From CAZUVM01 sp964623885 (lineage in GTDB: Bacteria > Verrucomicrobiota > Verrucomicrobiia > Limisphaerales > UBA8199): 45,118 nt of DNA. Of this stretch, positions 22,457 through 31,223 are shown in pieces. Position 1 is the stretch's first letter. Each line of letters opens with the position of its first letter. The stretch lies in contig CAZUVM010000088.1 in the NCBI GenBank assembly GCA_964623885.1, forward strand, positions 1 to 45,118, written 5' to 3'. A program made the position numbers and the translations under genes. The notes beneath the pieces were generated by a model. The model did no database searches, had not been told where the DNA came from, and was given only the letters and a program-made list of their open reading frames with translations.

Positions 22457-24199
22457 ATGATCCCGAGACGTAGCTCGCTTGCACATTCTCCATTGTTCAC
22501 GAAGCGGCTATCTATTCATCTATTCGGCCGCGAAATACACGCATGTGTTTGGGCGAGCCCTATCACGATAGCTTGCGCCGGTTTTGCGCTGGGCACCAGC
22601 TCGACGTTGGCGGCATCGGTGGATGTCATTGGGAGCTTGCCGGGAAGCGATTATTCCACCTACATCGCTGCGCAATCGTATCGAGACTGGGGCAACGAAC
22701 CGTGCGTGGCGGTCAACCCGCTCAGCCCAAACCAAATTGTCATCTCCAGTTTTGGATACGGATCCTGGATTTCGCGCTCTACGGCGCAGCTATGGTATTC
22801 GACAAATAACGGAGCGAACTGGCGCGTCGAGTTTTCCGTGCCGACTCCCTATTCCGGAGTGACGTTCTTCATCGATGATCAGTCATATGCCTACGATTCG
22901 AACGGCACTCTTCACGGAGCGCTTCTGGCTCGAGACCCTTCCGGCATAGATTATGTGTGGCATGGAAGCACAACGAATTTAACAAGTGCTCTCAATTGGA
23001 ATTGGGACAACGCGGCCCTGTCGAGCGCAAACGCAGACCAGCCTTGGGTAGTTACCAGCGGCAGTACGGTTGCGGTTGCCTACGACAATTTCAATTCGGC
23101 ATACACGTTTTCCGAAGAGCGCGTGGCGATTTCGACGGACTTCGGCCAAACTTTTCCGGCGGGTGAGGACCAGGCCGTAGCTTCGCCCGGCCAGGCGAAC
23201 ACCGGCAGCGTCAACCCAGGCCTCCGCATTGCCGCTGATGATTTGGGCGACTGCTTTATCATCTGCGGGGTGCGGACCAACAACAACGGATCGGGAATAC
23301 CGCTGATTAATTATCGCCTCAATCGTTACTCGGGTGCAGCAAGTTGGGATTTCACTTCTGCCACATCCGATGCCATCGGCGGATTGGCGGTGACCAATGG
23401 CCCCTCACGGCAAGGCAACAACAGCGCCTTCTCGTTTGGTTACATTAATTATCTGCTTGGGAATATCACGGCCATCGCCGTGAACACCAATGGCAGCCGC
23501 GTCTACATCGTTTATGGTCTCTCGGATGCCAGTCAGATTGGCCATCTATTTCTGCAAAGGCTCGATGCGAACGGCGCAAACCTCGTCCAAAATGGCGCTC
23601 CCCTGCTCTTATCTTCCAGTGCTTACTCCGCAGCTCTGCCTTCCATTGCCGTTGCTCGTAACGGCGCAGTGGGGGTCCTTTATGACGAATTCGACGGTCT
23701 CAACTTTAATGTCCACCTGGCGCTCTCACGCGATGAAGGCCTCTCCCTGGCAGCCAACAATCAACTTTATAGCTTCAATACGAACGGCATGGCCTTTGGT
23801 TATGGCACTACTCCGGCTAATCACAACCGTCTGCTGGGCGACTACGACCGAATGATTGCTTTCAGCAACACGTTTTACGCTACGTTCGCCGGACGCGGGA
23901 ACACAGCGGGCACCACGATCAATACTACAAATCTCATTGTGCCTTTCTTTTATTCGTTCGACACGACGCCGGCGGTCCCCGCAATTGTAGCAGTCACGCG
24001 TCCCTCGGCTGGCGCGCTGAGGATGGATTTCACGGGCTCCCCCGGGGTTATCTACTTCGTCCAGGCCACGACCAACGTGACCGCTGCGGCTTCATGGCGA
24101 ACGATCTCGACTAATATCGCCTCTGCTTCCGGCGCGTGGTCGTACACCGATCCCACCATTAATTTTAATCACCGCTTTTATCGCGCGATGCTGCAGTGA
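22457..24199 (+). CDS. Secreted sialidase/BNR-like beta-propeller protein
   Basis: A 580-residue exported protein. A hydrophobic segment at about 31-50 after a long basic N-terminus (MIPRRSSLAHSPLF) looks like a signal peptide or anchor ending near TLAA. The middle has repeats of the kind found in sialidase-like propellers: short WYSTNNGANWRVEF, AISTDFGQTFPAG and ALSRDEGLSLAANN units, each an Asp-box-like S-x-D-x-G. The catalytic set of sialidases cannot be confirmed, so an enzymatic name is not justified. The last 60 residues form a small module (FTGSPGVIYFVQATTN to RFYRAMLQ) also found in the FGE-like protein at 9768. Earlier in-frame starts lie inside the GDPD gene. Confidence 0.75.
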   Translation: MIPRRSSLAHSPLFTKRLSIHLFGREIHACVWASPITIACAGFALGTSSTLAASVDVIGSLPGSDYSTYIAAQSYRDWGNEPCVAVNPLSPNQIVISSFGYGSWISRSTAQLWYSTNNGANWRVEFSVPTPYSGVTFFIDDQSYAYDSNGTLHGALLARDPSGIDYVWHGSTTNLTSALNWNWDNAALSSANADQPWVVTSGSTVAVAYDNFNSAYTFSEERVAISTDFGQTFPAGEDQAVASPGQANTGSVNPGLRIAADDLGDCFIICGVRTNNNGSGIPLINYRLNRYSGAASWDFTSATSDAIGGLAVTNGPSRQGNNSAFSFGYINYLLGNITAIAVNTNGSRVYIVYGLSDASQIGHLFLQRLDANGANLVQNGAPLLLSSSAYSAALPSIAVARNGAVGVLYDEFDGLNFNVHLALSRDEGLSLAANNQLYSFNTNGMAFGYGTTPANHNRLLGDYDRMIAFSNTFYATFAGRGNTAGTTINTTNLIVPFFYSFDTTPAVPAIVAVTRPSAGALRMDFTGSPGVIYFVQATTNVTAAASWRTISTNIASASGAWSYTDPTINFNHRFYRAMLQ

Positions 24200-24218
24200 A
24201 CCGCGAAGGAGCAATTCA

Positions 24219-26027
24219 TTAAGAGCCCGAATCTTTCTTCGCAGCCTTGACTTCGAGGTGCAGATCTCGCAACTGCCGCGGAGAAATCGGCGCAGGCGAT
24301 TCGGTCATGAGACAAACGCCTTTGGCAGTCTTGGGGAAGGCAATCACATCTCGGATACTGGGGGTGCCACACAAGATGGCAATCATGCGGTCGAATCCCA
24401 GCGCGATGCCCCCATGCGGCGGGGCACCGTATTTGAACGCATCGAGCATGTAACCGAAGCGCAGCTTCGTTTCCTCCGGTGAGATTTGCAGGACATCTTC
24501 GAATACGGTTTTCTGCACTTCGGGCTGATGGATACGAATTGAGCCGCCACCCAACTCAGTGCCGTTGACGACGATATCGTAGTGTTGGCCACGCACGCGT
24601 TTGGGTTCGGTTTTGAGCCACTGAATATCTTCGGCGACGGGCGCGGTGAATGGATGATGGCTCGAGTACCAACGGTTTTGTTCTTTATCGAAACTCAGCA
24701 GCGGAAAATCCACTACCCAAAGGAAATCGAAACGGTCCACCGGGATATTCAGCTTTCCCTGCGCCTTCAGCAGGTCGGCGCAGTACAACCGCAATTTGCC
24801 AAGGATCTCGCAAGCGGTCAGCCACTGATCGGCAGCGAACAGAATGAGGTCGCCCTCCTCAACTGCCAACTTCTTCGCCAGGGCCGCTTTTTCAGTTTCA
24901 GAGAAGAATTTAACAATGGGGGATTTCCATTCGCCCCCTTCTACTTTGATATAGGCAAGTCCTTTGGCCCCGAAGCTCTTGGCCAACTCCGTCATCGTGT
25001 CCACCTGGCCCTGCGTCGCGCCGGCCATGCCTTTCGCATTGATGGCCTTCACCACTCCGTTGTTTGCAATCGCGCCGCTGAATACTTTGAAACTGCTGCC
25101 GCGAAATTCTTCGGTGAAATCCTCCAGTTCCATTCCGAATCGTGTGTCCGGTTTGTCGATTCCATACCGATCAATTGCATCTTTGTATACAAGACGTTTG
25201 AATGGCGTGGGAATATCAACATTGAGCGCCACTTTCCAAACACGCTTTAACAAGCCTTCGATGAGGTTGTAAATGTCCTCCCGTTCGATAAACGACATCT
25301 CGATATCGATTTGCGTGAACTCAAGCTGTCGGTCAGCGCGTTGGTCTTCGTCGCGAAAGCACCGTGCGAGCTGATAATAGCGCTCGACCCCGCCGACCAT
25401 GAGGATTTGTTTGAACTGCTGCGGCGATTGCGGCAGGGCATAGAACGTGCCAGGGTCACGGCGATTGGGCACCAGGAATTCGCGCGCGCCTTCCGGCGTG
25501 CTCTTGAACAGGATTGGCGTCTCGACTTCGAGGAAACCTTGTTCATCCATGTAGTTGCGCGTGGCGGTGGCGACTTTGCTGCGCAAACGGAGATTGCGAG
25601 CCATCTCCGGCCGACGCAAATCCAGGTAGCGATACCGTAGCCGCAGCTCCTCGTTCACTTTGCTGGCCACCTCGGGGTCGTCCACCGGGAACGGCAGCAC
25701 CTCAGCCGTGTTAAGCACGTCGAGTTTCGAGGCCGCCACTTCAACCTCGCCGGTAGCGATCTTCGGATTGTTGGTGCCAGCCGGTCGCTGCCGAACTTTT
25801 CCCGTAACCCGGATCACGCATTCGCTGCGTAACGCGGCTGCCTGCTCGAAAAGTTCCTTGGGCAAATCTGATGGGTCGAACACCGTCTGGGTGCGCCCCT
25901 CGCGGTCGCGCACATCGATAAAAATCACTCCGCCCAGGTCGCGCCGGGAATGTACCCAGCCGCTTAACGTGACCGTTTGCCCGATGTTTGCCGGGCGCAG
26001 CTCATTACAATGATGCGTTCGTTTCAT
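24219..26027 (-). CDS. aspS: Aspartyl-tRNA synthetase, bacterial type
   Basis: A 602-residue class II synthetase. It has an N-terminal OB-fold anticodon domain (LSGWVHSRRDLGGVIFIDVRD), motif 1 around RNYMDEQGFLEVETPIL, motif 2 FRDEDQRADRQLEFTQID, the bacterial GAD insertion (about 290-420), and motif 3 GGIALGFDRMIA. The residue after RRD is Leu, as in E. coli and other aspartate-specific enzymes; many non-discriminating enzymes have His there. This hints that the organism charges tRNA-Asn separately, but a second position looks less clear. The gene stands alone, with 118 bp to the LarA-like gene behind it. Confidence 0.96.
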   Translation of the reverse strand: MKRTHHCNELRPANIGQTVTLSGWVHSRRDLGGVIFIDVRDREGRTQTVFDPSDLPKELFEQAAALRSECVIRVTGKVRQRPAGTNNPKIATGEVEVAASKLDVLNTAEVLPFPVDDPEVASKVNEELRLRYRYLDLRRPEMARNLRLRSKVATATRNYMDEQGFLEVETPILFKSTPEGAREFLVPNRRDPGTFYALPQSPQQFKQILMVGGVERYYQLARCFRDEDQRADRQLEFTQIDIEMSFIEREDIYNLIEGLLKRVWKVALNVDIPTPFKRLVYKDAIDRYGIDKPDTRFGMELEDFTEEFRGSSFKVFSGAIANNGVVKAINAKGMAGATQGQVDTMTELAKSFGAKGLAYIKVEGGEWKSPIVKFFSETEKAALAKKLAVEEGDLILFAADQWLTACEILGKLRLYCADLLKAQGKLNIPVDRFDFLWVVDFPLLSFDKEQNRWYSSHHPFTAPVAEDIQWLKTEPKRVRGQHYDIVVNGTELGGGSIRIHQPEVQKTVFEDVLQISPEETKLRFGYMLDAFKYGAPPHGGIALGFDRMIAILCGTPSIRDVIAFPKTAKGVCLMTESPAPISPRQLRDLHLEVKAAKKDSGS

Positions 26028-26145
26028 CTCACAACAGGGAGGAACCAGGCCTCGGAAACTTCATTCCAGCACTGGAACCCGCTCTCAACGTGACCGCGGA
26101 TAGTGCCGGGGAAAGGCCTAATTTGAAAGAGATTTTTCCCTGACT

Positions 26146-27405
26146 TTAGCCGCCATCCCCTCCGGCCCATCTCGGGGGATGCTCCAATTGATAAAGCATT
26201 TCGCCAGCCTTGGGCACCAGCAATATTCCCTGATCCTCCCGATTTGCAAAATCCTCCACCCGAATCTTCTTTAGATCGCGATAATTGAGATTTATCCGGC
26301 GGCAGGTCTCCTCAGGAATCTGCGAGGCGAGCGTCACAGTCGCTCGGCATTTTTCAGCGCCGTTTTCAAAAGTCCCGATGCCGCGCACGTGAGTTGAGTG
26401 GGCCAGTACGCCCCAGGGCAGATGTTTGAATTTGTCCCATTGTCCCAGGAAATAATCGCGGCAATGATACCCGATTGCCTCGATGTGCTTGCCATGGCTC
26501 ACACAAATTTCATTGAGGTGCGGCGCAAAAATGATCAATTCCCCACCATCCGCGAGCACCGGTTCGAGTTTATACATGCACTTCCCGGCTGTCCAAAGCT
26601 CGTCGTACATGGCCGGCGCACACGACAGAATCGTGTGAAACGGGCGCGATTTGCGAGTGATATGAATTTGGCGGGAAACCTCGCTGGCCTGATCCCAGGC
26701 CACTTCAGGCGTCCCGGCAAATAAGCCGGCTAAGCTTTGGTCCGAAGCCACCACCATTGCAAAACAAAATTTGTCGATTTTGACCATCGCCCCGGCCCGA
26801 TCCACCACCTTCCGCACCGGAGTCCATTTGTTACCGATGATCATCGGGTTGGTGACTACGGCCCCAAGCCAGTGGAAAAAGTTCAGGATTTGAGGCCCGG
26901 CTACGCCGGGGAAAAGGTATTTGTTGCCACCAGAGAAACCGACTACTTCGTGCGGGAACACCGGACCGATGATGATTATCTGGTCGTAATCAAAAACCAA
27001 CCGATTGATCTCTACGCGCACGTCCATCGCAAAACGGCCACCGGTGAGCTCGCTAATCTCCTCGGCCGTCAGCGTGCCGACCCGTTTCAGCACAGCCGGA
27101 TCGTTCCAGGCGTGGTTGAAAAATTTGACTCGGCCGTAAGTTCGCTGTCGCTCCTCCTCCGTGATCTCCAGCCTGCGGCAAATCGCCCCGTCGCTCATGG
27201 GCTGATGAGTTCCCAGCGCAACCAGGACATCGAGCGCTTTCGTAACATGGGCAAGCTCTAGATGAAGCTTCTGAAAGACCAATCCCACGGGTGCGGTGCG
27301 AGTCCCGTCCGGGACAATCAGCAAGACGCGCTTGTTGCGGTAATTTGACAAAGGGCAAGCGCGACTAACAATTTCTTCGGCTTTTTGACGACTAAGTGCA
27401 GGCAT
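26146..27405 (-). CDS. LarA-family nickel-pincer racemase/epimerase homologue
   Basis: A 419-residue protein with the layout of lactate racemase LarA (DUF2088 family), which uses the nickel-pincer nucleotide cofactor. Visible features: VPDGTR (31-36), ALGTHQPMS (63-71) with the conserved His, and GPVFPHEVVGFSGGNKYLFPG (147-167), containing His152 and Lys162. In LarA the equivalent lysine holds the cofactor. Known LarA homologues racemise lactate, malate and phenyllactate or epimerise gluconate. Here the gene lies 53 bp after an SDR gene on the same strand, which points to a sugar-acid or hydroxy-acid route. Cofactor synthesis genes larB, larC and larE are not in the window. The ATG at 27405 is preferred over a TTG at 27423. 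Confidence 0.83.
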   Translation of the reverse strand: MPALSRQKAEEIVSRACPLSNYRNKRVLLIVPDGTRTAPVGLVFQKLHLELAHVTKALDVLVALGTHQPMSDGAICRRLEITEEERQRTYGRVKFFNHAWNDPAVLKRVGTLTAEEISELTGGRFAMDVRVEINRLVFDYDQIIIIGPVFPHEVVGFSGGNKYLFPGVAGPQILNFFHWLGAVVTNPMIIGNKWTPVRKVVDRAGAMVKIDKFCFAMVVASDQSLAGLFAGTPEVAWDQASEVSRQIHITRKSRPFHTILSCAPAMYDELWTAGKCMYKLEPVLADGGELIIFAPHLNEICVSHGKHIEAIGYHCRDYFLGQWDKFKHLPWGVLAHSTHVRGIGTFENGAEKCRATVTLASQIPEETCRRINLNYRDLKKIRVEDFANREDQGILLVPKAGEMLYQLEHPPRWAGGDGG

Positions 27406-27458
27406 CGAGCTGATTCCGTCCAATATGCGATTCTTAACTTACAATTTCGAGTTTTCAA

Positions 27459-28274
27459 TTAGATCGTCTGCGCAAGGAATCCTCCATCCACCCGTATATC
27501 AGCCCCAGTTACGAAACTGCTTGCCTTATGGCTCGCCAGGAACACTGCCGCGCCCACCAGCTCGCGAGCCTCGCCGAATCGTCCCATTGGCGTGTGTCCC
27601 CAGATTGATTTAGTTCGCGCGCTGGGCGAGCCGTCATCATTGAAGAGCAGCTTGCGGTTCTGTTCGGCAGGGAAAAATCCGGGCGTGATTGAATTCACAC
27701 GCACGCCCTTGGGAGCCCATTCGCGGGCGAGGAATAGCGTGAGGCTGGCCACACTGGCTTTCGCAGCGGAGTAGGAAACTACGCGCGAGAGAGGCAAGTG
27801 CGCCGAAACGCTGGCGATATTGATAATGCTGCCCTTGCCGCGTGCCAGCATACCTGGTCCAAACACCTGGCAAGGGAGCAAAACACCGCCGACCAGATTC
27901 AAATCAAAATTCGCCAGCCAATCCGGCAACGCGATTTTCTCGAAAGGATTTTCCGCGGTGACCGTCACTTTGGGGTCGTTGCCGCCAACAGCGTTGACAA
28001 GAATTGACGGCGTTCCCAGTGCTCTTTCGATCGCCACGTGCGCAGCGTGGAGATTTTCACGTTTCACACTATCGGCCGAAAAAAAAGCGGCCTTGCCTCC
28101 TTTGGCTTGAATCTCCTTTGCGCGCGCCTGTCCGCGCTCGGCATGACGCCCGAGAACCGCCACCGTGGCTCCGGCTTCTCCCAAACCCTGCGCGATGGCG
28201 CCGCCTAACGCGCCCGTGGCTCCGATCACCACGGCCACTTCACCCGATAAATCAAATAGTTCTTTAGAATGCAT
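27459..28274 (-). CDS. Short-chain dehydrogenase, D-mannonate/fructuronate reductase-like
   Basis: A 271-residue classical SDR. The cofactor motif is GATGALGG (18-25), the structural NAVGG is near 94, and the catalytic residues are Ser155 or near it (NIASVS), Tyr168 and Lys172 in YSAAK. The segment ITPGFFPAEQNRKLL resembles SDR enzymes annotated as D-mannonate oxidoreductase or fructuronate reductase, so a sugar acid is the best substrate guess. The ATG at 28274 gives the natural N-terminus MHSKELFDLSG; the open frame extends to 28337. It is first in a two-gene unit with the LarA-like gene and divergent from the large secreted protein. Confidence 0.87.
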   Translation of the reverse strand: MHSKELFDLSGEVAVVIGATGALGGAIAQGLGEAGATVAVLGRHAERGQARAKEIQAKGGKAAFFSADSVKRENLHAAHVAIERALGTPSILVNAVGGNDPKVTVTAENPFEKIALPDWLANFDLNLVGGVLLPCQVFGPGMLARGKGSIINIASVSAHLPLSRVVSYSAAKASVASLTLFLAREWAPKGVRVNSITPGFFPAEQNRKLLFNDDGSPSARTKSIWGHTPMGRFGEARELVGAAVFLASHKASSFVTGADIRVDGGFLAQTI

Positions 28275-28362
28275 CGTGACAGTCTGTCGCAACCAACCGC
28301 AGCGGGGAAGTAGATTCTCAATTGTTTGACAACGCATGTCATTCGTCCAACACTACTGGCAA

Positions 28363-28388
28363 GGGACAGGCAAGCCCTGCGCCCTACA
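28363..28388 (-). repeat. REP-like hairpin with TGTAGGG head
   Basis: On the minus strand TGTAGGG continues into a stem made of CAGG/CCTG and GGG/CCC with a small internal asymmetry and a five-base loop. It lies 12 bp before the start of the large secreted protein, inside the divergent promoter region, so in that gene's transcript it would sit next to the ribosome-binding region. No Shine-Dalgarno is evident in the 12 bases left. Confidence 0.4.
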
Positions 28389-28400
28389 TTACAAGCGAAC

Positions 28401-31175
28401 ATGAAACCTCAAACACTGCTGGCTGCTCTCCTCCTATTTTCCGGCTCCATTTCGTGGGCTGAGGACAGCTACTATCACGTGCCTCTCAACTCACTAACGC
28501 TGACCGAAGGCAGCTTTCCCACCCGTCCGGATTGGAACGTCCCGAATTGGGAGAAAGCGGAAGCGATGGAACCGTACGCGGTGCTGGATGGCGACGGTGA
28601 GGTGTATCTAAGTGGCGAACCGCTTCGACCGTGGAGTCCTCCCAACCAGCCGCCACCGGTTATTGCTTTTAAGATATCCAAGGGAAGCCCCCTGACTGGC
28701 CGACTGTTCATGCCCAAATCGGACCTGAGCGGAATGGTCGCGCTCAAATTCAAAGTGGATGCTTCGCAGGAAAAAACGGACTCGAAGCAGGAATTCTTCA
28801 AAGCGAAAGAGAACTTCTATCGCCGCTTACGCGAGCGGAACCTGCCGGGAGCAGCCTGGTTCCGGCATCAGGAAACCGAAGCCGCCAAAGCGCACGACTC
28901 CAAGCCCACGCCTGGAATGCCTGGCGGATTTAACCCGCGCCGAGGTCGTGCTTGGGAAGACAATTACGATCCCACTTACGACCTCTTCAGCGGTGGACGC
29001 GCACTCAGCGAGAATCTGCAATTAGACCGAGTCATGGCTCCCACGAGCACAAACGGAACTCTTGTCGCTCTCACTAACCTGCATGGCATCACGGTCCGGC
29101 AAATGGATTGGAAAGCACTCTTGACCCAAAACAAACCGGAACTCGACCCGCTCGCCGCTTATATTCCCTTCGATCAGCACGCGCTGTTCTTCTTCAGTTT
29201 TGAGGCGATGACGCGTTGGATCGAGGAAGCGGATCACGACGGCACACCCGTGCTGCAAATGTTCGAACCGCGCGCGGAGGACGCGAACTCGCGCGGGCGC
29301 TACCAAAAGCAGCTCTGCCTCGAGCTCAACGAGCTTTCCCGGCTTTTAGGTCCCAAGCTGATCACCAGCATCGCCTTTACTGGCTCGGATCCCTATTTGC
29401 GGACGGGAAGCGACATCGGGGTGTTGTACGAAACGACTTCAGCCATGACGCTCAAGGCACTGATTCAGTCCCGCCAGGCTGGTGCCCAGCAGGCCAATCC
29501 CGGATGCCAAACGGTTAAAGGCGAGATCGATGGTGTTCCCTTCTCCGGTGTAGTGTCCCCCGATCGCGCGGTTTCATCTTATATCGCGAGTCTCGAAAAC
29601 ATCGTCCTAATCAGCAACTCGCGAGCACAGTTGGAACGACTTATCAGCGTGGCTAAAGGCAAAACGCAGGCTTTGACCACACAGGACGAATACGTCTATT
29701 TCCGCCGGAAGTATGCTCGATCAGGCGCCGGCGAATCCGGCTTTCTGGTTCTTTCCGATGCCACGATTCGCCGCTGGTGCGGGCCACGCTGGCGTATTGC
29801 CAACTCTCGCCGTACCCGTGCGGCGGCGGCGCTGGCAGAATTTCAGGCCGCGAACCTTGATGAATTGTCAACCGGACAAGCCAAACCTGGTTGCATTGCG
29901 ACAAACATGCCGGGCATTGGCGAAGTCTTTTTGACGGCATCGGGTGTCTCTTCGCCGATCTACGGGTCGCTGGCATTCCTGACGCCAATCCTCGAACTGC
30001 CGCTAACGGAAGTCACTCAAGGGGAGGCGGACGCTTACAATCGCTGGTGCACAGGATATCAACAAAACTGGAGTCAAATGTTCGATCCCATCGCTATTCG
30101 CTTCGCACTCGCGTCAGACCGACTGAGTGCCGAAGTTTGCGTGATGCCGCTGATTGCCGGTTCCGATTACCGGCAATTGATCGCCGTCAGCACCGGCGCC
30201 CATATCGCTCCAAACGCCGGAGATCCACATCCCGAAGCGCTCGTCCACCTGGCCTACGCAATCAACCCCGAATCGGAAACCATCAAGAGCTCAGGGAATT
30301 TCCTGGGCGGGTTTAGCCCGTCGCTGCGCGCCAATCCGCTCGGCTGGCTCGGCCAATGCCTCGCCATCTACGCCGACCAGGACCCATTCTGGGCCAATCT
30401 CGCCAAAGCCACCAATAGCTCCAATTTTCTGGAAAAGAATTATCCGAGCCTGCCGGTCGCACTTTATTGCGAAGTGAAAAATCCACTCGGGTTGACCGCT
30501 TTCCTCGCGACGGTGAGAGCTTTCGCTGAACAAACCGCACCGCGCATGACCGTTTGGGAAAACCTCGAATACAGCGGCCAGGCTTACGTGAAAGTATCCG
30601 CCGGAGAAGCGATGCAGGAAGAGAGCGGCCCAACCAATCTGTGCATTTATTACGCCGTCACGCCGAGGTCGCTGGTGTTGACGCTGAGCGAAACCGTGCT
30701 GAAACGAGCGCTCGATCGCCAGCGCGTTCAACTCGCCGCTAAGCAAGCTGGCACGAACAGTGTCGCAACGAGCCCATGGCTGGGCACGAATCTCTGTCTA
30801 CGAATCGATCAAAGCTTCGTTCCTATCCTGGAAACGCTTTGCCGCGATGAATTCCGGCCGGCGCAACAAAGACTGGCTTGGGGCAACATCCCGATCCTGA
30901 ACGAATGGAAACGCCGTTATCCCAAACAAGATCCGATCAAACTGCACGAGCAATTCTGGCAAACGACACTCGTTTGTCCTGGGGGCGGACGTTACGTTTG
31001 GAACGACCAGTGGCGAACTATGGAGTCCACTGTTTATGGCCATCCGGGCGAACCGAAGGCCGGCCCCGAAAGTCTCTTGCCCGTCACGCGTATCAAACTC
31101 GCCAACCTCGGCATCAGCTTTGAAAACATGGGGCTTTCAGCCAAGGCCGTCCTTGAACGAGAAGTCGGCAAGTAA
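28401..31175 (+). CDS. Large secreted protein of unknown function
   Basis: A 924-residue exported protein with a clear signal peptide (about 1-20, MKPQTLLAALLLFSGSISWA, then ED). I recognise no catalytic motif. The middle (about 255-430) alternates segments such as AAYIPFDQHALFFFSFEAM and GVVSPDRAVSSYIASLENIV, which recall proteins that compare stored scores, superficially like the DUF3352 type. The second half repeats this style (LCIYYAVTPRSLVLTLSETVLKRALDRQ against IVLISNSRAQLERLISVAKG), suggesting an internal duplication. A hydrophilic, Gly/Pro/Arg-rich loop lies near 175-210. It stands between a REP-like element and the DHH gene. The start at 28401 is chosen for the signal peptide. Confidence 0.8.
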   Translation: MKPQTLLAALLLFSGSISWAEDSYYHVPLNSLTLTEGSFPTRPDWNVPNWEKAEAMEPYAVLDGDGEVYLSGEPLRPWSPPNQPPPVIAFKISKGSPLTGRLFMPKSDLSGMVALKFKVDASQEKTDSKQEFFKAKENFYRRLRERNLPGAAWFRHQETEAAKAHDSKPTPGMPGGFNPRRGRAWEDNYDPTYDLFSGGRALSENLQLDRVMAPTSTNGTLVALTNLHGITVRQMDWKALLTQNKPELDPLAAYIPFDQHALFFFSFEAMTRWIEEADHDGTPVLQMFEPRAEDANSRGRYQKQLCLELNELSRLLGPKLITSIAFTGSDPYLRTGSDIGVLYETTSAMTLKALIQSRQAGAQQANPGCQTVKGEIDGVPFSGVVSPDRAVSSYIASLENIVLISNSRAQLERLISVAKGKTQALTTQDEYVYFRRKYARSGAGESGFLVLSDATIRRWCGPRWRIANSRRTRAAAALAEFQAANLDELSTGQAKPGCIATNMPGIGEVFLTASGVSSPIYGSLAFLTPILELPLTEVTQGEADAYNRWCTGYQQNWSQMFDPIAIRFALASDRLSAEVCVMPLIAGSDYRQLIAVSTGAHIAPNAGDPHPEALVHLAYAINPESETIKSSGNFLGGFSPSLRANPLGWLGQCLAIYADQDPFWANLAKATNSSNFLEKNYPSLPVALYCEVKNPLGLTAFLATVRAFAEQTAPRMTVWENLEYSGQAYVKVSAGEAMQEESGPTNLCIYYAVTPRSLVLTLSETVLKRALDRQRVQLAAKQAGTNSVATSPWLGTNLCLRIDQSFVPILETLCRDEFRPAQQRLAWGNIPILNEWKRRYPKQDPIKLHEQFWQTTLVCPGGGRYVWNDQWRTMESTVYGHPGEPKAGPESLLPVTRIKLANLGISFENMGLSAKAVLEREVGK

Positions 31176-31223
31176 GGAAATCACTACTCGCCAGAGCCGG
31201 CAGCTTCGGTTAGGTTCGGCACG

